A stretch of DNA of 64,000 nucleotides from CALMEC01 sp031366605 (lineage in GTDB: Bacteria > Actinomycetota > Thermoleophilia > Miltoncostaeales > Miltoncostaeaceae): the NCBI GenBank assembly GCA_031366605.1, contig JANLOO010000002.1:1-64000 (forward strand), in the 5' to 3' direction. The notes beneath the pieces were generated by a model. It was not told the DNA's origin, made no database searches, and saw only the letters and a program-made list of their open reading frames with translations. The first letter of the stretch is position 1. Every line of letters begins with the position of its first letter. Position numbers and translations under genes: made by a program. Shown one piece after another: positions 48,569 to 57,383 of the stretch.

Positions 48569-49144
48569 ATGGTCGGCCGCACCCTTCTCACGGTGATGCT
48601 CGCCCTCGCCGCGACCGGGTGTGGGACCTCACTCGAGTCCGTCACACCGTCCGGGCCCGCAACTGCGCCGCCCGCTCAATCCAGACCTCGCGGCGAGGTC
48701 TTGCGCGGTCCGGTGGTCTACGTCAGCGACGGCGACACGATCGGCGTTCGCCTCAACGGCGAGGTGCAGCGCGTCCGACTGCTGGGCATCGACGCGCCCG
48801 AGACGAAAGATCCGGATAGGCCCGTGCAGTGTTACGGGCCGCAAGCTTCCGCCCGCGCGCATGTGCTGATGCCGCGCGGCGCATCGGTGACGATCGTGAC
48901 CGACCCCACCCAGGACCGGATCGACAAGTACGGGCGGTTGCTGGCGTACGTCTTTCGCACAGGCCGGCCCAAGCCCGTCAATGAGCAGCTCATCACGGAC
49001 GGCGCCGCCCGCGTCTACGTGTACCGCCGGAGTCGCCCGCCGCGTCGCACCGCTGACTTCCGCAGAGCCGAGGCCGGCGCCAGGACCGCCAATCGCGGCC
49101 TGTGGGGAGCCTGCCCGGTCCCTCGAGGGCCCGCGCAGGAATAG
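48569..49144 (+). CDS. Thermonuclease (SNase-like) lipoprotein
   Basis: The 191-residue product has a signal peptide with lipobox LALAATGC, a Pro/Ser linker and a staphylococcal-nuclease-like domain: VVYVSDGDTIGVRLNGEVQR with the Ca-binding Asp, LLGIDAPETKDP, DRIDKYGRLLAYVF with the catalytic YGRxLA, and NEQLITDGAARVY. It would cut nucleic acids outside the cell. The ATG at 48569 is preferred to an earlier one because the signal peptide begins there. It sits between gap (divergent) and a leftward membrane gene, inside the usual uvrC-gap neighbourhood. Confidence 0.9.
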   Translation: MVGRTLLTVMLALAATGCGTSLESVTPSGPATAPPAQSRPRGEVLRGPVVYVSDGDTIGVRLNGEVQRVRLLGIDAPETKDPDRPVQCYGPQASARAHVLMPRGASVTIVTDPTQDRIDKYGRLLAYVFRTGRPKPVNEQLITDGAARVYVYRRSRPPRRTADFRRAEAGARTANRGLWGACPVPRGPAQE

Positions 49145-49291
49145 CGGCTGCGTCGGATGGCGAGCGAAAACCGAGCTAGGACAGTGTCGGCGAGCCTCGT
49201 TGCCACCGGTGGTCACAGCGATCTCGCCGACGCCGTATGGCGACGGCGCAGCCGTTGAACGGTGCGGGAGTTCCTGCGCGGGCCCGAACGA

Positions 49292-49319
49292 CGTCGGGGG
49301 GCCGCGAAGCCCCCCGACG
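49292..49319. terminator. Strong hairpin between convergent genes
   Basis: CGTCGGGGGGC at 49292-49302 pairs perfectly with GCCCCCCGACG at 49309-49319 around a six-base loop. It lies between the stops of the nuclease gene and the leftward membrane protein gene and could end both transcripts. No T-tract follows. Confidence 0.85.
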
Positions 49320-49340
49320 AAACCAGCGTGGCAGAGGAGG

Positions 49341-50027
49341 CTAGGCCGCCTCGGCCGCCGCCTTCGGCTTGGGCGTAAGTGCCGCAGCCAACTTGGCGGA
49401 GAGGATACCGAGAATGCAACCACAGATGAGTGTGACCAACGTGTTGAACCACACCATCGCCCATGGCGTCGAAAGCACACCGCCAAATGCACCGGTGCCT
49501 GCCGATTTCGGGTCAGCGAGAGATGCAAGGCTGCTCTCGGTTCCCCCACCATTGATCTGCCAGCCGTCAAGGCCTGTCGCGATCCACCAAAGGAAGACCG
49601 CCGCAAAAGCTGGGAAGGTGCCGGCAACGTAGTACCAGTCACCGAGAACCAGGACCATTACAAGGCCGAACGCAAAAACGCCCACCCAGAGCGCGATGCC
49701 CCAAAAGTCCGGGGCGTCTGCGGTTTTGAAGGCGAGCGGCATCGTGATGAGGGCCGCGACCGAACCAAAGATGCTGGCCACGAGGATCTTGCCGAAGGCG
49801 GCGTTGTCGCCACCAGCAGCGAAGAACAGGCCCCAGGAGATAAAAGCCGTCGGCAGGATCAGATGGAAGCTCGAAGGGAGCTCCAGTGTCGTTGCCGCGC
49901 CCGTCGGGTCAAGAGCCCCTTCGGTCACCCAGTGAAACGTGAAGTTGAGGGAGAACTCGGTCCAGAGGAACGAGAGCACCCCGATTACTACAGCAAGAGG
50001 CGTAATCGCCTTTGCACGTGCACCCAT
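49341..50027 (-). CDS. Multi-pass membrane protein of unknown function
   Basis: The 228-residue product has about six hydrophobic helices (LAVVIGVLSFLWTEFSLNFT onward) with polar loops and an Ala/Lys-rich tail (LTPKPKAAAEAA). AAGGAG sits eight bases before the ATG at 50027, an unusually strong ribosome binding site. The gene is less GC-rich than its neighbours and uses more A/T-ending codons, which may reflect high expression or transfer. DUF1097-like resemblance is weak. Its position between yvcK and gap is where whiA normally lies in actinobacteria. Confidence 0.75.
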   Translation of the reverse strand: MGARAKAITPLAVVIGVLSFLWTEFSLNFTFHWVTEGALDPTGAATTLELPSSFHLILPTAFISWGLFFAAGGDNAAFGKILVASIFGSVAALITMPLAFKTADAPDFWGIALWVGVFAFGLVMVLVLGDWYYVAGTFPAFAAVFLWWIATGLDGWQINGGGTESSLASLADPKSAGTGAFGGVLSTPWAMVWFNTLVTLICGCILGILSAKLAAALTPKPKAAAEAA

Positions 50028-50232
50028 CGAGCAACTCCTTGGAGAGAGAGAACATGGGTAGCGCGGTCGGAGAAAATGAACGTACTGCAACAAAACGTGA
50101 CCGCGCAGCACCCCTGGAATATGAAGGTGTCCACCGGATGTTCGACGCAATCGAAGGAATTCCCCCTTCAACGCCTTCACCCGATTTGTGGCGGTCAAGC
50201 CGCCCCCCCCACAAGCGGTGCCGTGGGTGACT

Positions 50233-51240
50233 CTACGCGGAGGGCGGAGTTGGTTGCAAGTGTCGCGTACTTCTGATTTGCCCGCGTCGAGCGGGAGGAC
50301 TGTCAACAAGTTCCATCACAACCCGGGCCAACGCAGCCGGAGAATGGCGCACGACCTGTCCCTGAGCAGCGAGATCTCGCCGGACAACATGCACTCCGTG
50401 GGCGCGCAATGCGCCTTCGTCGGCGTGTACGGGGTCCTGACCCTGCAGCGCATACCGCGCCACGGCAACCGGGTCGAGCGGCCCGTCGTGCACCACGGCG
50501 ACGTCCACAGCGTCTCCGAGCGCGTCGAGGACGTGCCGAAGATGGTCGGCCGCGTCGAAGCCTTCGGTCTCGCCTGCCTGCGTCATGACGTTGCCGATAT
50601 AGACCCGCAGGGCCTTCGTGTCCTGTAAGGCTTCGACGATGTCGCGCACGGCGAGGTGCGGCAACACGCTGGTAAACAGGCTGCCCGGCCCGAGCAGCAC
50701 CACGTCGGCATCCAGAATCGCGTCGATCGTCCGCGGATGGGCATCGGGCGCGGGATCGAGCCACACACGTTTGCACGCACCTTGACCCGAGCCGATCTGC
50801 GTCTCGCCGCAGACGATCGAGCCGTCGACCCGTTCTGCCCACAGGCGCACCTGTTCGAGTGTGGACGGCAGCACCCGACCGTTGACCTTGAGCACGCGCG
50901 AGCTTTCGCGGACCGCCAAGTCAAAGCTTCCGGTCACCTCGGTCAGCGCGGCCAGAAACAAGTTGCCGAACGAATGACCGGCAAGGTCGCCATCGGCGAA
51001 CCGGTGTTGAAACAGTTGGCCCAGCAGTGACTCGTCGTCCGCGAGCGCCACCAGGCAGTTGCGGATGTCGCCCGGAGGCAACACGCCGAGCTCACGTCGA
51101 AGACGCCCAGACGAACCGCCGTCGTCGGCAACGGTGACGATCGCGGTCAGATCCACCGGCTCGGCCTTGAGGCCGCGCAGCACCGTCGCCAACCCGTTGC
51201 CGCCGCCGAACGCAGCGATCCGCGGACGACGCTCGGTCAC
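50233..51240 (-). CDS. yvcK: Gluconeogenesis factor YvcK (CofD-like fold)
   Basis: The 335-residue product shows VTERRPRIAAFGGGNGLATV, the conserved GGGxG at the front, DDGGSSGRLRRELGVLPPGD, GNLFLAALTEVTGSFDLAV and DVVLLGPGSLFTSVLPHLAV. YvcK supports growth on gluconeogenic carbon and cell-wall control through PBP1 and UDP-sugars in firmicutes and actinobacteria. GTG at 51240 overlaps the rapZ stop. The usual partner whiA is not downstream here. Confidence 0.95.
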   Translation of the reverse strand: MTERRPRIAAFGGGNGLATVLRGLKAEPVDLTAIVTVADDGGSSGRLRRELGVLPPGDIRNCLVALADDESLLGQLFQHRFADGDLAGHSFGNLFLAALTEVTGSFDLAVRESSRVLKVNGRVLPSTLEQVRLWAERVDGSIVCGETQIGSGQGACKRVWLDPAPDAHPRTIDAILDADVVLLGPGSLFTSVLPHLAVRDIVEALQDTKALRVYIGNVMTQAGETEGFDAADHLRHVLDALGDAVDVAVVHDGPLDPVAVARYALQGQDPVHADEGALRAHGVHVVRRDLAAQGQVVRHSPAALARVVMELVDSPPARRGQIRSTRHLQPTPPSA

Positions 51241-52121
51241 GCCATGCCCTCGGCGTCGATGACGCGATTTCCGCGATGAATATCTCGGTGTTCGATCGAC
51301 ACCTGGTAGTTGTCGGCTGTGTAGCGCTTGGCCATGAGTTCCGCGATGCGGACGCTGCGGTGCCGCCCACCGGTACACCCGAACGCGACGACCAGATGGC
51401 GCTTGCCCTCCAGCGAATACGCCGGGAGCAGGAAGTCCAACATCGACTCCAGCCGCTCAAGGAACTCGGCCATCCCGTCCACACCCTCGAGGAACGTGAT
51501 GACCGGCTCGTCACGGCCGGTCAGGGGCGCCAAACCGACCTCGTAGTACGGATTCTTGAGAAACCGCACGTCGAACATCAAGTCCACGTCGCGCGGCACT
51601 CCGTGCTTGAACCCGAACGACACGAACACCACCTCGAGGCGAAGACGACTCACCGTGGACATCAGCGCCTCGCCGACAGCACGGCGTAAATCCCAGATCG
51701 TCAGTTCGGTGGAGTCGATCACGACATCGGCGCGGTCGCGGATGCTCTCGAGCAGCTCCCGCTCCTTGCTGATGCCGCCGAGCACGCCTCCCCCGCCGTC
51801 GGCCAACGGATGACGGCGCCGCGTTTCGCGAAACCGCGTCAGCAGCGCCTCGTTGGAAGCCTCGAGGAACACCAGCCGAGGCATGACGTCATCGGTCTCG
51901 ACCAGCAGGTCGAGCTGGCGGCTGAGCTCTTCGAACCAGCGCCCGCCGCGCACATCGCACGCCACGGCCATGCGGTCAAGGCGCGAACCCTCAAGACGGG
52001 CGAGCTCCACCAGCGTCGGCAGCATTCGCGGCGGCAGGTTGTCGATGCAGAACCAACCCTCGTCCTCGAACGCGCTCATGGCCTGACTCTTGCCGGCGCC
52101 GCTCATGCCGGTGATCACCAT
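51237..52121 (-). CDS. rapZ: RNase adapter RapZ (YvcJ family nucleotide-binding protein)
   Basis: The 294-residue product has Walker A in MVITGMSGAGKSQAMSAFED, DNLPPRMLPTLVELA, and the C-terminal domain with VVFVSFGFKHGVPRDVDLMF, DVRFLKNPYYEVGLAPLTGR and GCTGGRHRSVRIAELMAK. In E. coli RapZ delivers GlmZ sRNA to RNase E; the actinobacterial role is less defined. The ATG at 52121 shares bases with the uvrC stop (TGATG). It is between uvrC and yvcK, the conserved order. Confidence 0.95.
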   Translation of the reverse strand: MVITGMSGAGKSQAMSAFEDEGWFCIDNLPPRMLPTLVELARLEGSRLDRMAVACDVRGGRWFEELSRQLDLLVETDDVMPRLVFLEASNEALLTRFRETRRRHPLADGGGGVLGGISKERELLESIRDRADVVIDSTELTIWDLRRAVGEALMSTVSRLRLEVVFVSFGFKHGVPRDVDLMFDVRFLKNPYYEVGLAPLTGRDEPVITFLEGVDGMAEFLERLESMLDFLLPAYSLEGKRHLVVAFGCTGGRHRSVRIAELMAKRYTADNYQVSIEHRDIHRGNRVIDAEGMA

Positions 52122-54046
52122 CAGTTCGATCCCGCCACCTCCCGCCCGATTGACGCGACGCCATCCGGCGGCACGGTTTTGTGCAAGTGATCGTAGACGT
52201 CCCGGGCGACCTTGGACGGCAGCCCCGGAACCGACGCCAGCTCGTCTGCAGACGCACTCAAAAAGCGATCGGGCGAGCCGAAATGCTTGAGGATCGCAGC
52301 GCGTCGCGATGGTCCGATACCGGGCAGCGCGTCCAGGATGCTGCCGGTCATACCGCGATCGCGCCGCCCGCGGTGGTTCTTGAGGGCAAACCGGTGTGCC
52401 TCGTCGCGGATGGCCTGCAGGACGCGCAGGCCGGCGGAACCTTCGGGCAACAGCAACGGATCTGACTTGCCCGGCACAAACACCTCCTCGATCCGCTTGG
52501 CGAGCGAGACGACGGGCACGTCGTGGACCCCGGCGGCGGCGAGTCCGCGGAGCGCCGCGGAGAGTTGCCCCTTGCCTCCATCGATGACCACAAGCCCGGG
52601 GCGCCGGCTGAACGAGCGCTCGTCGCCACCCGACGCAAACCGCTCGAAGCGCCGTGTGATGACTTCCTCGATGCGGGCGAAGTCGTCGGCCCCGCCGCCG
52701 TAACGAGTCGCAAACGTCCGGTACTGGGCCTTGGCCGGAGCACCGCCCTCGAACACCACCATCGACGCAGAGGCATACGTGGGTCCGAGGTTGGAGATGT
52801 CGTAACACTCGATACGGACCGGCGGCGCGGGCAAGTCGAGCGCGCGCTGAAGTTCGGCGAGCGAATCACGCCGACGGTCGCGGGCGAGCCGCTGGCGGGT
52901 GCGGTCCTGGTCGAGGGCGAACGCGGCATTGCGCGCGGCGAGATCGGCGAGGCGCCGCTTGTCCCCGCGCTCCGCGTGCCGGACTTCGACCTTGCTTCCG
53001 CGACGATCCGTCAGCAGCACTGTCAGCGCATCACCCGACACCGATGCCGGTACCACGACGAGCGGCGGGATCGCAATGGCGAGTGTGTAGTACTCGATCG
53101 CGAACTGCTCGATGACCGCCACGGGATCGTCCTCACCGCTCAACTCCAGATGGAATGACTGGCGATCCTGCATGACGCCGTCGCGCACCTGCAACACCTG
53201 CACATTCGCCGCGTCGTCGTCCAATGCCACGCCGATCACGTCGAGTGTGCCCATGGATTCGTTCGTCGCCCACTGCCGCTCCATCAGGTGACGCACGGCG
53301 GCCAGCCGGTTGCGGTGGATCGCCGCCTGCTCGAACTCCTGGGCCTCCGCCGCCGCCCGCATCTTCTGATCGAGCTCACGTTCCAGGCCGCGGTATCGAC
53401 CTGACAGGAACGCGATGATCTGGTCGGTCAAGTCGCGGTATTCGGGTTGGGTGATGTAACCGACGCACGGAGCCAAGCACCGTTTGATGTGGTAATCCAG
53501 ACACGGCACACCCGACGACCGCCCCGGCTCGGGACCTTCGCATGGACGTGAGGGAAAGATGCGCGCCAACACGTTGAGCGTCTCGCGCACCTTGGATGCG
53601 TTGGAGAACGGGCCGAAGTAGACGCGATCACGGCGGTGGCGCTCACGCGTGAAGTAGACCCGCGGATAGTCCTCGTCCAGGCTGATCGCGATGTACGGGT
53701 AGCTCTTGTCATCACGCAACCGGATGTTGAACGTGGGCCGGTGGCGCTTGACCAGGTTGGCCTCGAGGATGAGCGCTTCGCTTTCGGTACCGGTGACCAG
53801 GGCCTCGAGCCGATCGATCCGCTCGACGAGTTCTGCGGTCTTGGGGTGCACGCCGGCGCGCGGTCCGAGCGAGTGGGGATCGCTGGGCGTCAGCGGCGCC
53901 TGGAAGTACGACAACACCCGCTTGCGGAGCGACTTGGCCTTGCCGACGTACAACACGGTGTCGGCGGCGTCGCGGTACAGGTAGACACCGGGGCTGTTGG
54001 GCAGGCGGGCGATCTGGTCGCGCAGCTGGTCGGTGCGGGCGGACAC
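52121..54046 (-). CDS. uvrC: Excinuclease ABC subunit C
   Basis: The 641-residue product begins with the GIY-YIG domain (NSPGVYLYRDAADTVLYVGK), followed by the UVR domain (FEQAAIHRNRLAAVRHLMER), the RNase-H-like C-terminal nuclease (IECYDISNLGPTYASASMVV, VVIDGGKGQLSAALRGL) and HhH motifs near the end (LDALPGIGPSRRAAILKHFG). It makes the two incisions in nucleotide excision repair with UvrA and UvrB. GTG at 54046 is the start. It opens the uvrC-rapZ-yvcK operon. Confidence 0.97.
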   Translation of the reverse strand: MSARTDQLRDQIARLPNSPGVYLYRDAADTVLYVGKAKSLRKRVLSYFQAPLTPSDPHSLGPRAGVHPKTAELVERIDRLEALVTGTESEALILEANLVKRHRPTFNIRLRDDKSYPYIAISLDEDYPRVYFTRERHRRDRVYFGPFSNASKVRETLNVLARIFPSRPCEGPEPGRSSGVPCLDYHIKRCLAPCVGYITQPEYRDLTDQIIAFLSGRYRGLERELDQKMRAAAEAQEFEQAAIHRNRLAAVRHLMERQWATNESMGTLDVIGVALDDDAANVQVLQVRDGVMQDRQSFHLELSGEDDPVAVIEQFAIEYYTLAIAIPPLVVVPASVSGDALTVLLTDRRGSKVEVRHAERGDKRRLADLAARNAAFALDQDRTRQRLARDRRRDSLAELQRALDLPAPPVRIECYDISNLGPTYASASMVVFEGGAPAKAQYRTFATRYGGGADDFARIEEVITRRFERFASGGDERSFSRRPGLVVIDGGKGQLSAALRGLAAAGVHDVPVVSLAKRIEEVFVPGKSDPLLLPEGSAGLRVLQAIRDEAHRFALKNHRGRRDRGMTGSILDALPGIGPSRRAAILKHFGSPDRFLSASADELASVPGLPSKVARDVYDHLHKTVPPDGVASIGREVAGSN

Positions 54047-54128
54047 CGTTCCGAGTATAGGTCGGTCTCGTTAAGTGGACCCACTCCCGGCCGCCGTCCG
54101 TGGCGGCCAAGGGTTGGGATGGATCGAA

Positions 54129-54644
54129 CTACCTGCGCATCATGCGCGACGATGTCCCGATGATCAGGGCGAGCGTCACGAACGAGATGACACCCCACAG
54201 GGTGAGCTCGAGGAACTGCAGCTTTGGCGCAGCGGCGCCACCGGACTGCTGGGGACGATTCGTCAGCAACATGACGACGCGACAGACACCGAGCACGAGC
54301 CAATAGAGCCCGGCCTCATGGAAGACGTGGCCCAGGAACTTCTGCCAGGTCTTGCCACGGAAACCCGCGGCCATGTAGGCCGAGACGACAAAACCGCCGA
54401 ACGCCATCAGGATGAGCGCAAGCGGGTCCTCAATCTGTCCGGGGCCACCGGCACCGATGACGAGGAAGAGCAGGATGCCGACGAACGTGAGGCCCGCCAG
54501 CGTGAGGTTGAGAAGCTGGTTGTGGTGACCGCCGTCCCGGCCGGCCTGTACTGAGCTGTAGAGCCGGTCGCCGATGGTGATCGCGCGGAACATCGCGAGC
54601 ACGAGCGGCAGCGCGGCAAGCCACAAGATGACAGTTTGTTGCAC
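54129..54644 (-). CDS. Small multi-pass membrane protein
   Basis: The 171-residue product has about five hydrophobic helices: LWLAALPLVLAMFRAITIGD, LLNLTLAGLTFVGILLFLVI, ALILMAFGGFVVSAYMAAGF, and others. GTG at 54644 has AAGGGGG six to eight bases ahead. It is less GC-rich than adjacent genes, like the 49.3 kb membrane gene. No family is recognised. It lies 82 bases upstream of uvrC on the same strand. Confidence 0.75.
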   Translation of the reverse strand: MQQTVILWLAALPLVLAMFRAITIGDRLYSSVQAGRDGGHHNQLLNLTLAGLTFVGILLFLVIGAGGPGQIEDPLALILMAFGGFVVSAYMAAGFRGKTWQKFLGHVFHEAGLYWLVLGVCRVVMLLTNRPQQSGGAAAPKLQFLELTLWGVISFVTLALIIGTSSRMMRR

Positions 54645-54749
54645 GTGCCCCCCTTGGAAGCATGAGAAATTGAGGCGAGGCGTGGCGCCTCGACGTTCTC
54701 CGGGTTCGCCCTCGGAGGCCAACTCCCTTCCCATCGGGTGCGGTTCAGG

Positions 54750-55343
54750 TCAGGCGGTGCGCGGTGGCAACACGTCGTGTACTGCCACCGTCGCGTCCGA
54801 CCATGGCAGGACAAGCACGCCGCCGTCTGGCACGCGTTCCATAGTCCGCCAGATGCCATCGACCTGAGGGTCCGTCAAGACATCAATGTGGCGTTTGGGG
54901 ATGTCGACGATCCAGTACCGAGGCGCACCGGCAGCCGCATAGATCGGTGACTTGCGCTTGGCGTCCCAACGCCTGGTGTCGACGATCTCGACCAACAGGA
55001 GCGTGTCGGCCGCTTTGGGGTGACGGCGGATGGCACGTCCGTCGTCAAGCGCCTGACGCGACAGCACCGCGAAGTCCGGCTCGGGCAGGCCATACTCGCC
55101 GGCGACCAATGGGCACTGTGGCCGCACGAAGAGCCCCTGCGGACAGGTTCGTGCCAGCGTCATTGTGAGTCTGGTGATGACGTCACCGTGATCAAAGCCC
55201 TGCGGGGTCATGACCCACAACGTCCCGTCGAGCAGTTCGGCTTTCTCGTCCTCGCCGAGGATCCCGGCCTCGACCATCCGCATGACCTCGTCACCCGTGA
55301 ACCGCCGGGCCTCAGAAGGCGTGTGAGTGGCTGCCGTGGCCAT
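54750..55343 (-). CDS. Uma2 family endonuclease-like protein
   Basis: The 197-residue product has the restriction-endonuclease-like fold of Uma2: EAGILGEDEKAELLDGTLWV at the front, GEYGLPEPDFAVLSRQAL with the Asp, VEIVDTRRWDAKRKSPIYAA and GAPRYWIVDIPKRHIDVLTD, which holds the PD-(D/E)XK core. Uma2 proteins are common accessory genes of unclear function. ATG at 55343 is used; an ATG 12 bases upstream is also possible. Confidence 0.85.
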   Translation of the reverse strand: MATAATHTPSEARRFTGDEVMRMVEAGILGEDEKAELLDGTLWVMTPQGFDHGDVITRLTMTLARTCPQGLFVRPQCPLVAGEYGLPEPDFAVLSRQALDDGRAIRRHPKAADTLLLVEIVDTRRWDAKRKSPIYAAAGAPRYWIVDIPKRHIDVLTDPQVDGIWRTMERVPDGGVLVLPWSDATVAVHDVLPPRTA

Positions 55344-55370
55344 CGTTGCGACCAAGTTAGCACCGCATCC

Positions 55371-56684
55371 TCACGCGAGCAGGTCCCCCATCCGGACGAG
55401 TGTGACCCCGCCGACACCGGTGCCGGCGGGGCCGATCATCGTCGGGTCGCCTGCGAGGGCCATGATGCGCGCGACGTAGGCGCGCGTCTCGTCAAACGGT
55501 GGGATGCCTCCGTACCGCTGGACCGCTCCGGGACCGGCGTTGTAGGCGGCGAGCGCCAACGGAATCGAACCGAACTTCCGCAGATTCGCGCCGAGCAGAC
55601 GTCCTGCGGCCGGAATCGCCTGCGCGGGGTCGAACGGGTCGCGCAGGCCCATGCCATGGGCGGTCGCGGGCATGAACTGCGCGATGCCCTGCGCACCCAC
55701 CGGACTGACCGCCCACCGGTTGTACCCGGACTCGGCCTGCAGCAGCGCGGCGAGCACGATTGGTGGAACACCACCCTGCGTCGCGGCGTCCATCACCATC
55801 TGGCGGTAGGCGACGGGAACCCAATCCGGCAGGGTGGTGTGCGACGACAGCGACGCGGCGAGCGGCCGCGCTGTCGCCGGGGCTTCCGGCACGGCGCCAC
55901 ACCCGGCCAGGTACCCGTAGTGCCAGGGCTCCCATGAATATCGCTGGACGAAGCCAAACTCCGTGGCATGGTCGGCCAGCCACACCCACGCACCTGATGT
56001 CCCGGCGATGTCGAGTTCGGTCGCGTTCCGATGACGGCTGTGCCCGGGTGGCGCAACCCATTTTGGATCGGGGTGGCGGTTGAACAACACCGCCTGCTCT
56101 GCGTCGCTGCGAAAGCCGCTGTTGACGACCAGATCCACTCCCGCTCCCGACGCGGCGGTGTCCATGCGGTCGAACGCCGCCGCGACGGGAGGGCAAAGAG
56201 GTTTGCCATCGCGGTACGCGAGCGGCCCTGCGTACTGCCCCTCGCCACCGGGGCTGAGCGTCTCCGGGAGATCGCCCGCGCCTGGACCGATCGCAGCACG
56301 TGCGCCGGCGAGCACGCGTGTACCCGCCGGCCCTGCGGTCGCGACCGTCACCTGCACTGTCGTCGGCGGCCAACGCTGCTCGTCCGGCCATGTGAGTCGC
56401 ACCAGCCGTGCACCGTTGCCACGTGCAATCTGATCCGCAGTCGCACGAACTCTGGACCGCCAGTCCAGACCCTGACGCCCGGTCTGGACCACCATCTGCG
56501 GCAGGAGCTCGCGCAGACGCCGCCCCGCCGAGATCGCCGTCAGGTCCGCCGCGGTCTGCGCCTTCGCTTGGGCGGCGTAGGCGCGGCCGAGCCAGAAGAC
56601 CCCGATACCCCCAAACAGGATCACCGCGCCGAGCATCACGACGATCGGAAGCGCCTGTCCACGTTGTCCCATGCGACGTCTCAC
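55371..56684 (-). CDS. TadG-like membrane anchor fused to VanY carboxypeptidase and SLT transglycosylase domains
   Basis: The 437-residue product starts with a TadG-like signal anchor (GQALPIVVMLGAVILFGGIG with the Ala/Gln-rich AAQAKAQTAADLTAISAG helix). Residues about 165-260 are a VanY D-Ala-D-Ala carboxypeptidase (NSGFRSDAEQAVLFNRHPDP, SRHRNATELDIAG, and the zinc-ligand EPWHYGY). Residues about 290-410 are a soluble lytic transglycosylase with the catalytic Glu in LLQAESGYNRWAVSPVGAQG. Having two murein hydrolases on a pilus-assembly anchor suggests it opens the wall for the Tad pilus. It overlaps the upstream tadE-like gene by four bases. Confidence 0.88.
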   Translation of the reverse strand: MRRRMGQRGQALPIVVMLGAVILFGGIGVFWLGRAYAAQAKAQTAADLTAISAGRRLRELLPQMVVQTGRQGLDWRSRVRATADQIARGNGARLVRLTWPDEQRWPPTTVQVTVATAGPAGTRVLAGARAAIGPGAGDLPETLSPGGEGQYAGPLAYRDGKPLCPPVAAAFDRMDTAASGAGVDLVVNSGFRSDAEQAVLFNRHPDPKWVAPPGHSRHRNATELDIAGTSGAWVWLADHATEFGFVQRYSWEPWHYGYLAGCGAVPEAPATARPLAASLSSHTTLPDWVPVAYRQMVMDAATQGGVPPIVLAALLQAESGYNRWAVSPVGAQGIAQFMPATAHGMGLRDPFDPAQAIPAAGRLLGANLRKFGSIPLALAAYNAGPGAVQRYGGIPPFDETRAYVARIMALAGDPTMIGPAGTGVGGVTLVRMGDLLA

Positions 56685-56944
56685 GGGGCATACACCACCG
56701 CGCGCACGGGGATCCGCAGCGCGCCCACGCCCGGTAGCAGCGTCGGAACCCGGACCGAGCTGTGGACCTGAACAATCCCGGAGCCCCGCGCAGGAAGCGC
56801 CAGTGCCCTGGCTTGGTCCTGGGCGGCCAGCGAACCCCGCACCAGGACCGCGAGCTGCCAGACCACCAGCACCACCGCCACCATCAACGGCACGAGCGCA
56901 ATCGCCTCGACACTCGCCTGCCCCCGGCAGCGATCGCGCCTCAC
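56681..56944 (-). CDS. TadE-like pseudopilin
   Basis: The 87-residue product has a short basic start (MRRDRCRGQASVEAIALVPL) and one hydrophobic helix (MVAVVLVVWQLAVLVRGSL), the TadE layout. The Glu in ASVEA is typical of the pilin-like cleavage region. It overlaps both neighbours by four bases, so the two tadE-like genes and the hydrolase fusion form a unit. Confidence 0.88.
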   Translation of the reverse strand: MRRDRCRGQASVEAIALVPLMVAVVLVVWQLAVLVRGSLAAQDQARALALPARGSGIVQVHSSVRVPTLLPGVGALRIPVRAVVYAP

Positions 56945-57288
56945 GGCGTCACCGCCGCTTCGCCATCGACCGTCCCAATCGTGCCGCGACCCGACAAGAC
57001 ACGCGGGATCGACAGACGCACCCGCACTCGCACCCGACCTGCACGATCAGTGACCATCATCACCGTGGCGCGCGTGGCGAGGCGATTGGGCAACACGGCC
57101 AGCGCCGCCCGCTCAACCGGTGCCCCAACCGACCCCGCCCGCGCCGCGGTGCGAGCGGCACTCTGAGCGGTCTGCCACGTATACGCCGCGACGACCGCCT
57201 GCCACCCGACCAACGTCAGGAACCCGAGGGCCACGGCGACACCCACCACCTCAACCGCCGCCTGCCCCCGGTGCCGTTCCCTTCGCAT
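56941..57288 (-). CDS. TadE-like pseudopilin
   Basis: The 115-residue product begins MRRERHRGQAAVEVVGVAVA, with the QAAVE element of TadE proteins, a hydrophobic helix up to residue 38 and a soluble tail (RARVRVRLSIPRVLSGRG-like). It opens the three-gene unit. ATG at 57288 is chosen over a GTG six bases upstream. The promoter region upstream holds the 76-bp tandem repeat. Confidence 0.82.
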   Translation of the reverse strand: MRRERHRGQAAVEVVGVAVALGFLTLVGWQAVVAAYTWQTAQSAARTAARAGSVGAPVERAALAVLPNRLATRATVMMVTDRAGRVRVRVRLSIPRVLSGRGTIGTVDGEAAVTP

Positions 57289-57383
57289 GACCACACCGTA
57301 GGGAGACAGGTGTTACAGGTGGCGCACGACTCTGTGCCAATTCAGACACGAAGTGTGTCAATTGTTGTGACATATGGGCGACT

